Shown one piece after another: positions 1-7,489 of a DNA stretch of 30,776 nt. How positions within the stretch are numbered: position 1 is the first letter of the stretch; every line of letters begins with the position of its first letter. The notes under the pieces were generated by a model that did no database searches, was not told where the DNA came from, and saw only the letters and a list, made by a program, of their open reading frames with translations. This DNA is from AG-12 sp035531535 (lineage in GTDB: Bacteria; Chloroflexota; Dormibacteria; Aeolococcales; Bog-877). The stretch is taken from positions 1-30,776 of the forward strand of contig DATKSV010000165.1 of assembly GCA_035531535.1 (NCBI GenBank), written 5' to 3'. The translations under genes were made by a program, and so were the position numbers.

Positions 1-111
1 GTCTCCGGACTGGTCGTTATCACCGCCCTGGTCATCATCGCGTCGACGTTCGCGGCCGGTCGAGCGCCGCTGTGGTCCGCCATCCCCACCTCCTGCCACC
101 GATTGGGTTGA
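1..111 (+). CDS. C-terminal end of a membrane protein (partial)
   Basis: Frame 1 is open from the window edge to a TGA at 109-111, giving 36 residues. The first 20 or so are strongly hydrophobic (GLVVITALVIIAS) and look like one membrane-spanning helix, followed by a short polar tail ending in SCHRLG. The segment is too short to assign a family. It lies upstream of pckA on the same strand with a gap of about 120 bp. The hydrophobic composition supports real coding, but with only 36 codons the call is modest. Confidence 0.45.
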   Translation, partial: VSGLVVITALVIIASTFAAGRAPLWSAIPTSCHRLG

Positions 112-231
112 GGACTACAGAGTAGTCACCGCGGGGGAGCAGGACAAGCAAGCTTCAGGGGCGCCCGCCGCGGCCCTCGCCACTTGCGGTAATCTGCCGC
201 CGATGTTGCGGCTCCCAGCGAGATCGAGGAG

Positions 232-1797
232 ATGCCCATGAGCCAGGTGGCGAACCCGTACACCCCGGCGGCGCGCAGCCTGCGTCGCAACCCTTCCCAG
301 GCCGAGCTGCGCGCCCTGACCGCCGCCATGCCCGGCACTCGACTGACCGCGTATGACAACTACAACACCCAGACCAAAGTGCTGGCGCGCAGCACCGAGT
401 CAACCTACATCATCACCGACGACCCCTCGATGACCTCGAGCCAGACGATCTCGAGAGCCGAGGGACTCCGGATAGCCGGGCTGCAGGAGGAGCACCTGAG
501 CCAGCAGAGGGCGCTCGTGATCGACGGCTATATCGGCAACGACCCCGAGTTCCGCTGCCCGGCACGGCTGGTGATAGATGAGCGCTGGGCCAACATCGCC
601 GGGATGCAGGACCACCTGTTCTTCAAGGAGGCGGCCCCAGGCCCCGACTTCAGCCCCTCGTTCACGGTGGTCTACACCCCCGGGCTTGTGGCCGACGGCT
701 ACCCCAAGGAGCGGCTGATCGCGGTGGACCTGGAGGCGGGGGTGACCCGGGTCCTCCACTCCGACTACTTCGGGGAGTCGAAGAAGGGGCTGCTGCGGAT
801 GTGGAACCAGCTGGTCTACGAGCGTGGTGGGCTGGCCCTGCACGCCGGCTGCAAGGTGATCCCAACCACGGCTGGCCCCCGCACCCTCCTGATCGTGGGC
901 CTCTCGGGCACGGGCAAGACCACCACCACCTTCACCCGCCAGAACGACAGCAAGCCGGTCCAGGACGACTTCGTGGCCCTGATGCCGCAGGGGAGGGTCT
1001 ACGGAAGCGAGAACGGTTGCTTCGCCAAGACCTACGCTCTGAGCCAGGAGGACGAACCCACCATCTATGGCGCCGTGACGTCGCCGGTGGCGTACTTGGA
1101 GAACGTCTCCCAGCAGCAGGTAGGGGGGCCGGTCGACTTCTTCGACGAGAGCTATACCCAGAACGGCCGGGCGGTCTTCCCGATGGAGGCGCTGGGCTGG
1201 TCCGAGGACGCCCGCCAGGCGCCACCGGTCAGCGCGCTGCTGATCCTGAACCGCAACGACGGCATCATTCCAGCGGTGGCCCGTTTGTCGGTCGACCAGG
1301 CCGCGGCCTACTTCATGCTGGGGGAGACCAAGGGCACCGCGGCGGGCGGAGCGGCGGAGGCGGGCAAGTCGCTGCGGGTGCCCGGGACCAACCCCTTCTT
1401 CCCCCTGCTCCACGCCCAGCAGGGCAACCGCTTCAAGGAGCTGCACCAGAGCGGGCGGTTCCAGGTCTACCTGCTCAACACCGGCGCGGTGGGAGGCGAC
1501 GACGGCGACCCCAACGCCAAGAAGGTGCGCATCCCGCATTCCTCGGCGCTGGTGAAGGCGATCGCGGAGGGCAGCATCAGCTGGGAGCGGGACCCGGACT
1601 TCGGCTACGAGGTGGCCTCGTCCGTGCCCGGCATCGATGACCTTGAACTGCTCCAACCTCGGCGGCTCTACCATCGCCAGGGCCGCGACGCCGAGCATGC
1701 CGCCATCGTCGAGCGGCTGCGCCGGGAGCGGCTCGAATACCTGGCCGGATTCCCCGGCCTGAACGACGAGCTGATCGCCGCGATCCGGGTCGGCTGA
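232..1797 (+). CDS. pckA: Phosphoenolpyruvate carboxykinase (ATP)
   Basis: ATP-type PEP carboxykinase converts oxaloacetate and ATP to PEP, CO2 and ADP, the entry step of gluconeogenesis in the cytosol. The 521-residue product has the family landmarks in order: a Lys pair in ESKKG (184-185), the metal-site His in LHAGC (204), the P-loop GLSGTGKT (223-230), the kinase-2 Asp pair in QDDF (245-246), then YLENV and LLNTGAVGG matching the conserved C-terminal half. The P-loop runs on as TTTTF instead of the common TTLS, so it is a divergent member, and it is slightly shorter than the usual ~530-540 residues. The ATG at 232 follows GAGGAG closely; a second in-frame ATG at 238 has better spacing and may be the true start. 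The next gene begins 2 bp after the stop. Confidence 0.93.
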   Translation: MPMSQVANPYTPAARSLRRNPSQAELRALTAAMPGTRLTAYDNYNTQTKVLARSTESTYIITDDPSMTSSQTISRAEGLRIAGLQEEHLSQQRALVIDGYIGNDPEFRCPARLVIDERWANIAGMQDHLFFKEAAPGPDFSPSFTVVYTPGLVADGYPKERLIAVDLEAGVTRVLHSDYFGESKKGLLRMWNQLVYERGGLALHAGCKVIPTTAGPRTLLIVGLSGTGKTTTTFTRQNDSKPVQDDFVALMPQGRVYGSENGCFAKTYALSQEDEPTIYGAVTSPVAYLENVSQQQVGGPVDFFDESYTQNGRAVFPMEALGWSEDARQAPPVSALLILNRNDGIIPAVARLSVDQAAAYFMLGETKGTAAGGAAEAGKSLRVPGTNPFFPLLHAQQGNRFKELHQSGRFQVYLLNTGAVGGDDGDPNAKKVRIPHSSALVKAIAEGSISWERDPDFGYEVASSVPGIDDLELLQPRRLYHRQGRDAEHAAIVERLRRERLEYLAGFPGLNDELIAAIRVG

Positions 1798-1799
1798 GA

Positions 1800-2396
1800 G
1801 TGGCGATGGAGGAGAAAGCCGGCTCACCCCCCATCCCCGGGGCCACCACCCCGTGCGCCCTGATCGTGATCGATGTTCAGCTGGGGTTCGACGACGCCTC
1901 CTGGGGGCCGGCGAACAACCCTGGGTTCGAGGCCAACGTAGCCCGTCTGCTGGCCGGCTGGCGGGAGCATGGGCAGCCGGTGGTCTTCGTCCGCCACGAC
2001 TCGGCGAAGGTGGGGTCCCCGCTGGCGGCGGGGACCCCCGGCAACGGATACAAGGCAGAGGTCCAGGGCGAGCCGGACCTGCTGATCACCAAGCAGGTGC
2101 ATTCCGCGTTCTACGGGCGCCCGGACCTCGACGACTGGCTGCAGGCCCGCTCGATCACCTCCGTGGCCATCTGTGGAATCGCCACCGACCACTGCTGTGA
2201 GACCACGGCTCGGATGGCGGGCGACCTCGGCTACGAGACCTACCTGGTGCTGGACGCGACCCGCACCTTCGATCGGGTAACGCCTGAGGGGGAGGTCGTC
2301 GCTGCCGACCTGATCGCGCGGGCGACGGCCGCGAGCCTTAACGGTGAGTTCGCCACCGTGCTGGGAACGACCGAGATGCTGGCGCGCCTCGGGTAG
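1800..2396 (+). CDS. Isochorismatase/nicotinamidase-like cysteine hydrolase
   Basis: A 198-residue member of the isochorismatase-like superfamily, cytosolic enzymes that hydrolyse amides, carbamates or vinyl ethers through an Asp-Lys-Cys triad. The triad is visible: Asp25 in VIDVQ, Lys98 in ITKQVHSAF and Cys132 in ATDHCCETTARMA; the second Cys (133) is not the expected nucleophile. Length is typical. The substrate cannot be read from the sequence; nicotinamide, N-carbamoyl compounds or an unknown amide are all possible. The GTG at 1800 lies 2 bp after the pckA stop, with an alternative ATG at 1806, so it is probably co-transcribed with pckA. No strong ribosome-binding site is seen. Confidence 0.85.
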   Translation: MAMEEKAGSPPIPGATTPCALIVIDVQLGFDDASWGPANNPGFEANVARLLAGWREHGQPVVFVRHDSAKVGSPLAAGTPGNGYKAEVQGEPDLLITKQVHSAFYGRPDLDDWLQARSITSVAICGIATDHCCETTARMAGDLGYETYLVLDATRTFDRVTPEGEVVAADLIARATAASLNGEFATVLGTTEMLARLG

Positions 2397-2481
2397 GGCT
2401 GGCCCGCGAAGGGTGACGTCCCGGGGGCGCCCCGGCGTGGGACACTCGTCACATGCGCGCGCAGCCAAGAGGGGATGCCAG

Positions 2482-3036
2482 TTGACTTGGACCGGAGCGG
2501 ATAGGCCCACCAAGCAGCAGTACTTCATGCTTCTGGCGCTGGCCGCCAGAACCCGGGCCGACTGCCTGGGGCGACGGGTCGGCGCGGTGGTGGTCCGCGA
2601 CGACCGGGTGATCAGCACCGGGTACAACGGCACCCCGATAGGCATGCCCAACTGTTCGGAGGGTGGCTGCCACCGCTGCGCCAATCGGGAGACCGAGGCC
2701 TACCCGGCCGGCCGTGGCTACGACCTGTGCATCTGCGTCCATGCTGAGCAGAACTCCCTGCTGGCGGCCGCCCGCTTCGGGCAATCAACGCTGGGAGCAA
2801 CCCTGCACACCACCATGCAACCCTGCTTCGGCTGCCTCAAGGAGGCGCTGCAGGCGGGCATAGTGGCGGTCCACTACCTCAAGCCGTGGGTGCCCGGGGG
2901 CGGCGAGGACGAGGCCGCCCTGGCCACCCAGTACGCCGGTCTGCGCTCCCGCTTCCAGGAGTTCTCTCAGATCCGCATGCCCGGGGCGCAGCTGGCCGGG
3001 GTGCTGGCCGAGCTCACCGAGCTCGAGGGTTCGTGA
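2482..3036 (+). CDS. dCMP deaminase-like zinc deaminase (ComEB type)
   Basis: A zinc-dependent cytidine/deoxycytidylate deaminase family protein, probably making dUMP from dCMP for thymidylate synthesis. From the chosen start it has 184 residues. The zinc site is His87-Ala-Glu89 (CVHAEQN) with Cys115 and Cys118 (PCFGC), Glu89 being the proton shuttle. The upstream segment with NGTPIGMPNCSEGGCHRC matches the extra metal/substrate loop of dCMP deaminases. The frame is open further upstream, but the TTG at 2482 follows AGAGGGG by about 8 nt and puts the N-terminus where dCMP deaminases normally start (KQQYFMLLALAARTRADC). A GTG at 2437 is the alternative. It is about 85 bp after the hydrolase, on the same strand. 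The family is secure; dCMP as the specific substrate is inference. Confidence 0.85.
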   Translation: MTWTGADRPTKQQYFMLLALAARTRADCLGRRVGAVVVRDDRVISTGYNGTPIGMPNCSEGGCHRCANRETEAYPAGRGYDLCICVHAEQNSLLAAARFGQSTLGATLHTTMQPCFGCLKEALQAGIVAVHYLKPWVPGGGEDEAALATQYAGLRSRFQEFSQIRMPGAQLAGVLAELTELEGS

Positions 3037-3078
3037 GCTGTTCACCGAGGGTATGACATAGCCGTACACACGGATGCT

Positions 3079-3091
3079 TCCTATGATAGGA
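3079..3091. repeat. 13-bp palindrome upstream of tnpA
   Basis: TCCTATGATAGGA has perfect 6-bp arms around a central G and directly precedes and overlaps the putative -10 (TAGGAT, 3087-3092). It could be a binding site for the MerR-like N-terminal domain of TnpA or part of the element end; both are inference. Confidence 0.45.
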
Positions 3092-3092
3092 T
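3087..3092 (+). promoter_or_regulatory. Putative -10 of a leaderless tnpA promoter
   Basis: TAGGAT lies exactly 6 nt before the GTG start at 3099, so transcription would begin at or next to the start codon. There is no Shine-Dalgarno in between. The same spacing recurs at four other genes in the window. No convincing -35 is seen. Confidence 0.4.
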
Positions 3093-3098
3093 ACCAGG

Positions 3099-3674
3099 GT
3101 GAAGATCAGTGACTGGGCACGCCAGCAGCACATTCACCCCCGCACCGCCCAGAGGTGGTTCGAGGCCGGCACCCTGCCGGTCCCGGCTCGCCGTCTCCCT
3201 TCCGGCACCATCCTGGTGGAGGAGACGTCCCCGCAAGCCGGCAAGGTGGCGCTGTACGCCCGGGTTGCGTCGCATGACCAGCGCTCTGACCTGGAGCGGC
3301 AGTTGGGCCGGCTGCTCGAATGGGCTGCCGGCCACGACCTGGCCGTGGACATGACCGTCGCCGAGGTTGGCTCGGGAATGAATGGCACCCGGCCCAAGCT
3401 GCGCCGGTTGCTGGCCGATGGCCGGGTCGGCACCATCGTGGTGGAGCACCGGGACCGGTTGGCCAGGCTGGGCTCGGAGTACATAGAGGCAGCTCTGCTG
3501 GGAGCCGGCAGGCGGCTTGTGGTGGTCGACCCGAGCGAGGTGGAGGACGACCTGGTCCGGGACATGACCGAGGTGCTCACCAGCCTCTGTGCCCGGCTGT
3601 ACGGGCGGCGTTCCGCCCACACCAGAGCCCACCGGGCGCTGCGCTGTGCGGAGCAGCCGGTGGAGGCCAGATGA
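3099..3674 (+). CDS. tnpA: IS607-family serine recombinase TnpA, catalytic Ser replaced
   Basis: A 191-residue IS607-type transposase. Residues 1-45 form a MerR-like helix-turn-helix (ISDWARQQHIHPRTAQRWF), followed by a resolvase-fold catalytic domain. In this family the nucleophile is the first Ser of ARVSS; here the motif reads YARVASHDQ, so that position is Ala57 (GCG), with a Ser kept only at 58. Other active-site elements remain: Arg in YARV, the GSGMNGTRPKLRRLL segment and HRDRLARLG. Either the protein is a dead recombinase that can still bind DNA, or Ser58 substitutes. The reading frame is intact and full length. GTG at 3099 is chosen for the natural MKISDWA start and the -10 spacing. 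It overlaps the tnpB stub by 4 bp (ATGA). Confidence 0.9.
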   Translation: MKISDWARQQHIHPRTAQRWFEAGTLPVPARRLPSGTILVEETSPQAGKVALYARVASHDQRSDLERQLGRLLEWAAGHDLAVDMTVAEVGSGMNGTRPKLRRLLADGRVGTIVVEHRDRLARLGSEYIEAALLGAGRRLVVVDPSEVEDDLVRDMTEVLTSLCARLYGRRSAHTRAHRALRCAEQPVEAR

Positions 3675-3892
3675 TGGCCGCGGTCCGCCAGGCGTTGCGG
3701 TTCGCCCTTGATCCCAATAGCCAGCAGCGCCGCTGCCTGGCCCGCCACGCCGGAGCCGCCCGCTACTCATATAACTGGGGGCTGGAGCGGGAGAAGGCCG
3801 CCCTCAATGCCCGCCGGGCGGGTGACAGCACCGTCCCTATGCCCACGGCGATCGGACAGCACAAGGAGTGGAACAGGAGGAACGGATCGTGA
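3671..3892 (+). pseudogene. tnpB: Truncated tnpB (N-terminal 73 codons)
   Basis: The frame starting at ATG 3671 encodes 73 residues matching the N-terminal helix-turn-helix region of IS607/IS605 TnpB (VRQALRFALDPNSQQ, then AARYSYNWGLEREKAAL and TAIGQHKEWN). A normal TnpB is about 400 residues with a RuvC-like nuclease and a zinc ribbon; all of that is missing. Similarity fades near codon 68, where an AGGAGG Shine-Dalgarno (3875-3880) begins, and the frame ends in a TGA at 3890-3892 that overlaps the GTG of the following mog gene. This looks like a deletion that fused the element to the upstream edge of mog. It cannot act as an RNA-guided nuclease. Confidence 0.85.
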
Positions 3893-4458
3893 ACTCTGAC
3901 GACCGCTGCGAGCCGCCCCTGGTCGCCGGCCGCTGGCCGGCGGTGCTCCTGACCGTGAGCGACCTGGGGTCCCGGGGAGCCCGCGAGGATCGCAGCGGCG
4001 ACTGGCTAGCGCAGCGATTGCCTGAGCTGCCGTCGGCCCTGGTTTTCCGGGACATCCTCCCGGACGAGCCGGACCAGATCGCCCGCTGGATCAGGCGCAC
4101 GATATTCCGGCTCCAGCCAGCCCTGGTGGTTTGCACCGGGGGCACCGGCCTGCATCCGCGCGACCGCACTCCGGAGGCCGTGCTCGCCGTCGGCGACTTC
4201 GAGGTCCCAGGTTTTGGCGAGGCGATGCGCCGGGCGGGGGCTGAGCACACGCCCCATGCCATCCTCTCCCGCCAGGTGGCGGTGGTCTGCGGGGCAACCC
4301 TGGTGATGGCGCTGCCGGGGGCACTACGGGCGACCCAGGAGAGCCTGGACGCGGTCTGGGCGGCGCTCCCCCACGCACTGGAGATGATCGCGGGACTGCC
4401 CGCGGCCAGCACCGAGGCTGGACACGCCGGCCGGAACGAGGACGGCGGCCCCCGGTAA
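3889..4458 (+). CDS. Molybdenum cofactor biosynthesis protein MoaB/MogA family
   Basis: A 189-residue MoaB/MogA-fold protein, which adenylylates molybdopterin before molybdate insertion. Visible motifs are the N-terminal TVSDLGSRGAREDRSG, the GGTG loop (84-87) followed by LHPRDRTPEA with Arg91-Asp92, VPGFGEAMRR and a C-terminal LPGALRATQESLDAV. The frame is open upstream to 3868, but GTG 3889 has a perfect AGGAGG 8 nt before it and gives the natural N-terminus. That GTG overlaps the stop of the tnpB stub (GTGA), so the gene may be read through from the insertion-sequence promoter. moaC is encoded about 3 kb away on the other strand. MoaB versus MogA cannot be decided. Confidence 0.85.
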   Translation: MNSDDRCEPPLVAGRWPAVLLTVSDLGSRGAREDRSGDWLAQRLPELPSALVFRDILPDEPDQIARWIRRTIFRLQPALVVCTGGTGLHPRDRTPEAVLAVGDFEVPGFGEAMRRAGAEHTPHAILSRQVAVVCGATLVMALPGALRATQESLDAVWAALPHALEMIAGLPAASTEAGHAGRNEDGGPR

Positions 4459-4461
4459 ACT
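4456..4461 (+). promoter_or_regulatory. Putative -10 of a leaderless promoter for the HAD gene
   Basis: TAAACT, which includes the TAA stop codon of mog (4456-4458), lies exactly 6 nt before the GTG at 4468. There is no Shine-Dalgarno in the 6-nt gap, so a leaderless transcript is plausible. No clear -35. Confidence 0.4.
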
Positions 4462-4467
4462 GAATCG

Positions 4468-5166
4468 GTGCCCTACCGAGGAGTCATCTTCGACCTCTTC
4501 GGCACCCTCATCGATGGGTGGAATCGGACCCAGGCGGAGCAGCGAACCGCCGAGCTGGCGGCGGCTCTTGAGGTTCCCTGGGAGCCCTTCCGCGATCTGA
4601 TCGACACCACCTACACGGAGCGCGCCACGGCGGCTCTCGGGGACCTGCGCGAGATGCTGCGGGAACTCTGTCGGCGGGTGGGTGTCGAGCCCAGGGAGGC
4701 AGCCCTCGAACGTGCGGCTCGGCTCCGCATGGCCCAGTTCCACGAAGTGCTCTCACAGCCCCGGGCCGAGACCGTCTCCCTGCTGCCCACGCTGAGAGAC
4801 CGCGGAGTCCTGGTCGGCGTGATCAGCGACTGCTCGTCGGAGACCCCGCACCTATGGCCCAGCCTGGCCTGGGCGCGACCGGTCCAGGTGGCGCTCTTCT
4901 CCTGGTCGGAGCGGCGCCGTAAGCCCGCCCCCGAGCTCTACCTCTCCGCCCTCACTCGCCTGGGGGTGCGGGCGGACCAGTGCCTTTACGTCGGCGACGG
5001 GGGCAGCCGAGAGCTGAGCGGGGCCGAGGCGCTCGCGATCCGCGCCCTTAAGATCGTCCACCACCCCGGCTCGCCCGAGAGCCACCTGCAATACGACCCC
5101 GAGGCGAGTTGGCAGGGAACCGAGATCTCCACCCTGAGCGAGATTCTTCCTCTGCTGGGAGCATGA
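4468..5166 (+). CDS. HAD-superfamily hydrolase
   Basis: A 232-residue haloacid-dehalogenase-fold hydrolase with a helical cap. Motif I is DLFGT with nucleophile Asp9; the position two residues on, normally the acid/base Asp of phosphatases, is Phe11, as in dehalogenase-like and some other HAD-IA members. Motif II is the Ser in VISDCSSE, motif III the Lys in RRRKPAPELY, and motif IV the acidic GDGGSREL loop. Substrate unknown; loss of the second Asp argues against a simple phosphomonoesterase. GTG 4468 lies 9 bp after the mog stop. It ends 27 bp from the convergent regulator gene. Confidence 0.8.
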   Translation: MPYRGVIFDLFGTLIDGWNRTQAEQRTAELAAALEVPWEPFRDLIDTTYTERATAALGDLREMLRELCRRVGVEPREAALERAARLRMAQFHEVLSQPRAETVSLLPTLRDRGVLVGVISDCSSETPHLWPSLAWARPVQVALFSWSERRRKPAPELYLSALTRLGVRADQCLYVGDGGSRELSGAEALAIRALKIVHHPGSPESHLQYDPEASWQGTEISTLSEILPLLGA

Positions 5167-5193
5167 TGGGTAGTCCCCTTTGCCGCCCCGGCT

Positions 5194-7074
5194 TCAGTCG
5201 GGCAGCAGGCTCCTCGCCTGCAGGGCGATCCGAATCACCACCCGAGTCTCCGGGTCGCTGAGCGAGACTCCCAGCAGCGCCTCCAACCGTTGCACCCGGT
5301 AGGCGAGGGTGTTGATGTGGATGTGCAGGTCGCGAGCGGTGGCCCGCTGATTCCAGCCGGCTGCCGCCAGGGCTTCCAGGGTGGCCCGAAGGGGAGTCCC
5401 GCGCCGCTGCCCGTAGAGCAGGACGGGGCCCAGGGTTTCATCGACGAACCGCCTCAAAGCAGCCGGGTCGCGCACCTCCAGGAGCAGCCGCAGCGCGCCC
5501 AGCGAGCGGTAGGAGATGACCCGACCGCCGCCTCCTCCCCGGCGCACCAACCGCAATGCTTGGCGAGCCTCCTCATGGGCTCGCGCCAGCTCCTGGGGCG
5601 AGCTCGCGAGGTTGCCGATCCCAACCGAGAAGCTGAGCCGCCGCCCCAGCCCGTGAACCACCTCCTGCACCGCACGCCCGAAGGCTTCGATCTCGGCCAG
5701 ACTGGGCCGCGCAGCGGCGTCTTCCGGCATGGCCGAGTCGGCCGGCACCAGCAGGACGGTGGCGGTTGCCCGGCCCAGGACCATGGCTCCTGGGAAACGG
5801 GGCCGGCAGAGCTCGGTCAGGTCGCGCTGCAGCCGCTCCTGGAGGGGCACCGACTGCAGCACCGCGGCGGCCGTATCGTCATCCGGCTCCAGCACCACCA
5901 CCCATCCCCGTTCCGGAATTCGGTATCCCAGGCGCTCCGCCCTGAGCGCCAGCCGGGCGATGTCGGCAGGGTCCTGGCCGGCCGACAACAGCCCCTCCAG
6001 AAGATCTCCCCGGAGCCGGCGCTCCACCTCGGCCGCAGCCCGCTCCTTGAGCAACTCCAAGGCCACTACCGTCGCCCCATGCTCGAGCGCACGCCGCCTT
6101 CCTGAAGACGCCCCCGCCAGGTCGCCCTCGACGGCCAGCACCGCGATGAGTTCGGCCCCAGCCCGGACCGGACTCAGGGTCAGCTCGGTGTGGGGACGGG
6201 AATGGGTCACCCCGACCGGGCCCGACGCGAGCGGGCTGGGGACAGTTATCCGGCGTAGCTTCAAGCCGGTGCCGGCTCCCTGCTCCAGACGAAAGCCGAG
6301 CGGGTCGTAGAGGCCCACTGGGGCTCCGGCGAGGCTGGCCACCGCCTCCAGGATCCGGCCCAGACCGGCCCCTGAGAGCACCAGTCCGGTGAACCGCTCG
6401 TGGACCGTCTGGGAGAGCTGGATCTCCTCCAACTGCTGCTCCAGGCGGAGCTGCAGCTCGCTGCGCTCGAGCACGCCGGCGATGGCGCCGGCAATGGCCG
6501 ACAGGAAGGCGACCTCATCGGCGCGAAAGTCGCGGCGCTCAACCGTCTGGACGTTGAGCACCCCCACCATTCGGGGGCCTGCCTCGATGGGCACCGAGAG
6601 CATCGATGTGAATCGTTCCTCGTCGACCCCCTCGATCCACTTGAACCGGGGATCGCCACTGACGTCGGTGATCGACAGGGGCTGGCGGCTGGCGGCCACC
6701 GTCCCGGTGACGCCCTGCCCTCGGCGCATCATGACCTTGCCGACGGCACTCTGATTGAGCCCATTGGTGGCAGTCAGGACCAAACCGCCCCGGGCGCTGT
6801 CGTACAGGTAGAGCGAGCAGACATCGGCCTCCATCGCCCCCGTGGTCTGGCCGATGACCAGAGCAAACAGCTCATCCCTCTGCATGGTCGAGGCGGCCGC
6901 GACCGAGAGCTGCTGCAGGAAGAGCAGCTCGCGCAGCTCCCGATCCGGGGTCGGCGATCGCTCCTGCTCAGCCGTCTTGAGCCAGGCTCCGATCCGGCCT
7001 TCGCAAGGAACCTGAGCGGCCGCCGCTCTTGGACTCCATTCCGATCCCGCCGATCTCAGCCCAGGGGTCGACAC
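5194..7074 (-). CDS. GAF-domain PucR/CdaR-family transcriptional regulator
   Basis: A 626-residue cytoplasmic regulator. A GAF sensor domain spans roughly residues 65-200 (VCSLYLYDSARGGLVLTATNG to VGVLNVQTVERRDF), then a helical linker, a degenerate GGDEF-like CdaR domain in the middle, and a C-terminal PucR helix-turn-helix around 565-620 (WNQRATARDLHIHINTLAYRVQRLEALLG). Such proteins usually respond to small-molecule or metabolic signals and control purine, sugar-acid or other catabolism; the target here is unknown. The only ATG/GTG/TTG start that retains the whole N-terminus is GTG 7074, which overlaps the 3' end of moaC by 107 bp in another frame. No Shine-Dalgarno precedes it. The next in-frame ATG (TMQRDEL) would cut into the GAF region. 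Confidence 0.82.
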   Translation of the reverse strand: MSTPGLRSAGSEWSPRAAAAQVPCEGRIGAWLKTAEQERSPTPDRELRELLFLQQLSVAAASTMQRDELFALVIGQTTGAMEADVCSLYLYDSARGGLVLTATNGLNQSAVGKVMMRRGQGVTGTVAASRQPLSITDVSGDPRFKWIEGVDEERFTSMLSVPIEAGPRMVGVLNVQTVERRDFRADEVAFLSAIAGAIAGVLERSELQLRLEQQLEEIQLSQTVHERFTGLVLSGAGLGRILEAVASLAGAPVGLYDPLGFRLEQGAGTGLKLRRITVPSPLASGPVGVTHSRPHTELTLSPVRAGAELIAVLAVEGDLAGASSGRRRALEHGATVVALELLKERAAAEVERRLRGDLLEGLLSAGQDPADIARLALRAERLGYRIPERGWVVVLEPDDDTAAAVLQSVPLQERLQRDLTELCRPRFPGAMVLGRATATVLLVPADSAMPEDAAARPSLAEIEAFGRAVQEVVHGLGRRLSFSVGIGNLASSPQELARAHEEARQALRLVRRGGGGGRVISYRSLGALRLLLEVRDPAALRRFVDETLGPVLLYGQRRGTPLRATLEALAAAGWNQRATARDLHIHINTLAYRVQRLEALLGVSLSDPETRVVIRIALQARSLLPD

Positions 7075-7489
7075 TCTTGATCATGTCGATGACGGTCAGC
7101 CCCGCGACCGCCACCGCCGTCAGCGCCTCCATCTCGACTCCGGTGGCATCGCGGCACCGGACGGTCGCCCGGAGTTTGACCAACGGCCCATCCGGGTCGA
7201 GATCCGCCTCCACCGACACATGGCTGATCGAGATCGGGTGGCAGAGCGGAATCAGCTCCGGGGTGCGCTTGGCCGCCATGATCCCGGCCACCCGGCAGAC
7301 CTCCAGGACGTCCCCCTTGCTCAGAGTGCCGGCCGCTATGGCAGCCCGGGCCCGGTCGCTCACCCTGACGAATCCGGTGGCGGTCGCCTCGCGATCAGAG
7401 ATCGGGCGGTCCCCGACGTCAACCATGCTGACCCGGCCCTGACGGTCCAGGTGCGTCAGCTCGCCCTCCGACCGTTCGGGGGCCGTCAT
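6968..7489 (-). CDS. moaC: Cyclic pyranopterin monophosphate synthase MoaC
   Basis: MoaC acts with MoaA to turn GTP into cyclic pyranopterin monophosphate, the first stage of molybdenum cofactor synthesis. The 173-residue product shows the full signature set: MVDVGD, KGDVLEVCRVAGIMAAKRTPEL, the active-site LCHP, GVEMEALTAV and DMIKSVD. Its ATG overlaps the stop of the upstream gene by ATGA, implying translational coupling. The last 107 bp are also covered by the start of the regulator gene in another frame. After KSGGRSG the C-terminus runs about 17 residues further than usual, into the shared segment. Confidence 0.93.
   Translation of the reverse strand: MTAPERSEGELTHLDRQGRVSMVDVGDRPISDREATATGFVRVSDRARAAIAAGTLSKGDVLEVCRVAGIMAAKRTPELIPLCHPISISHVSVEADLDPDGPLVKLRATVRCRDATGVEMEALTAVAVAGLTVIDMIKSVDPWAEIGGIGMESKSGGRSGSLRRPDRSLAQDG

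Larger units (their letters stand above)
3060..3888 (+). mobile_element. IS607-family insertion sequence remnant
   Basis: An IS607-type arrangement: a serine-recombinase tnpA (3099-3674) overlapping by ATGA a tnpB that stops after 73 codons (normally about 400). The element therefore lacks its 3' part, including any guide-RNA region. IS607 elements have no terminal inverted repeats, so the left end is only placed approximately upstream of tnpA, and the right edge is set by where TnpB similarity fades (about 3875) at the Shine-Dalgarno of the next gene. A 6-bp-arm palindrome at 3079-3091 lies just before tnpA. Confidence 0.75.

Noticed and set aside
400..1827. Long open frame antisense to pckA
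   Set aside because: GC-rich DNA leaves antisense frames open; the translation is Arg/Gly/His-rich without any domain, while the plus strand is a clear PEPCK.
5185..5203. Hairpin at the convergent end of the HAD and regulator genes
   Set aside because: Seven pairs with a bulge and a G-U pair, partly within coding sequence and no T-tract; too weak to call a terminator.
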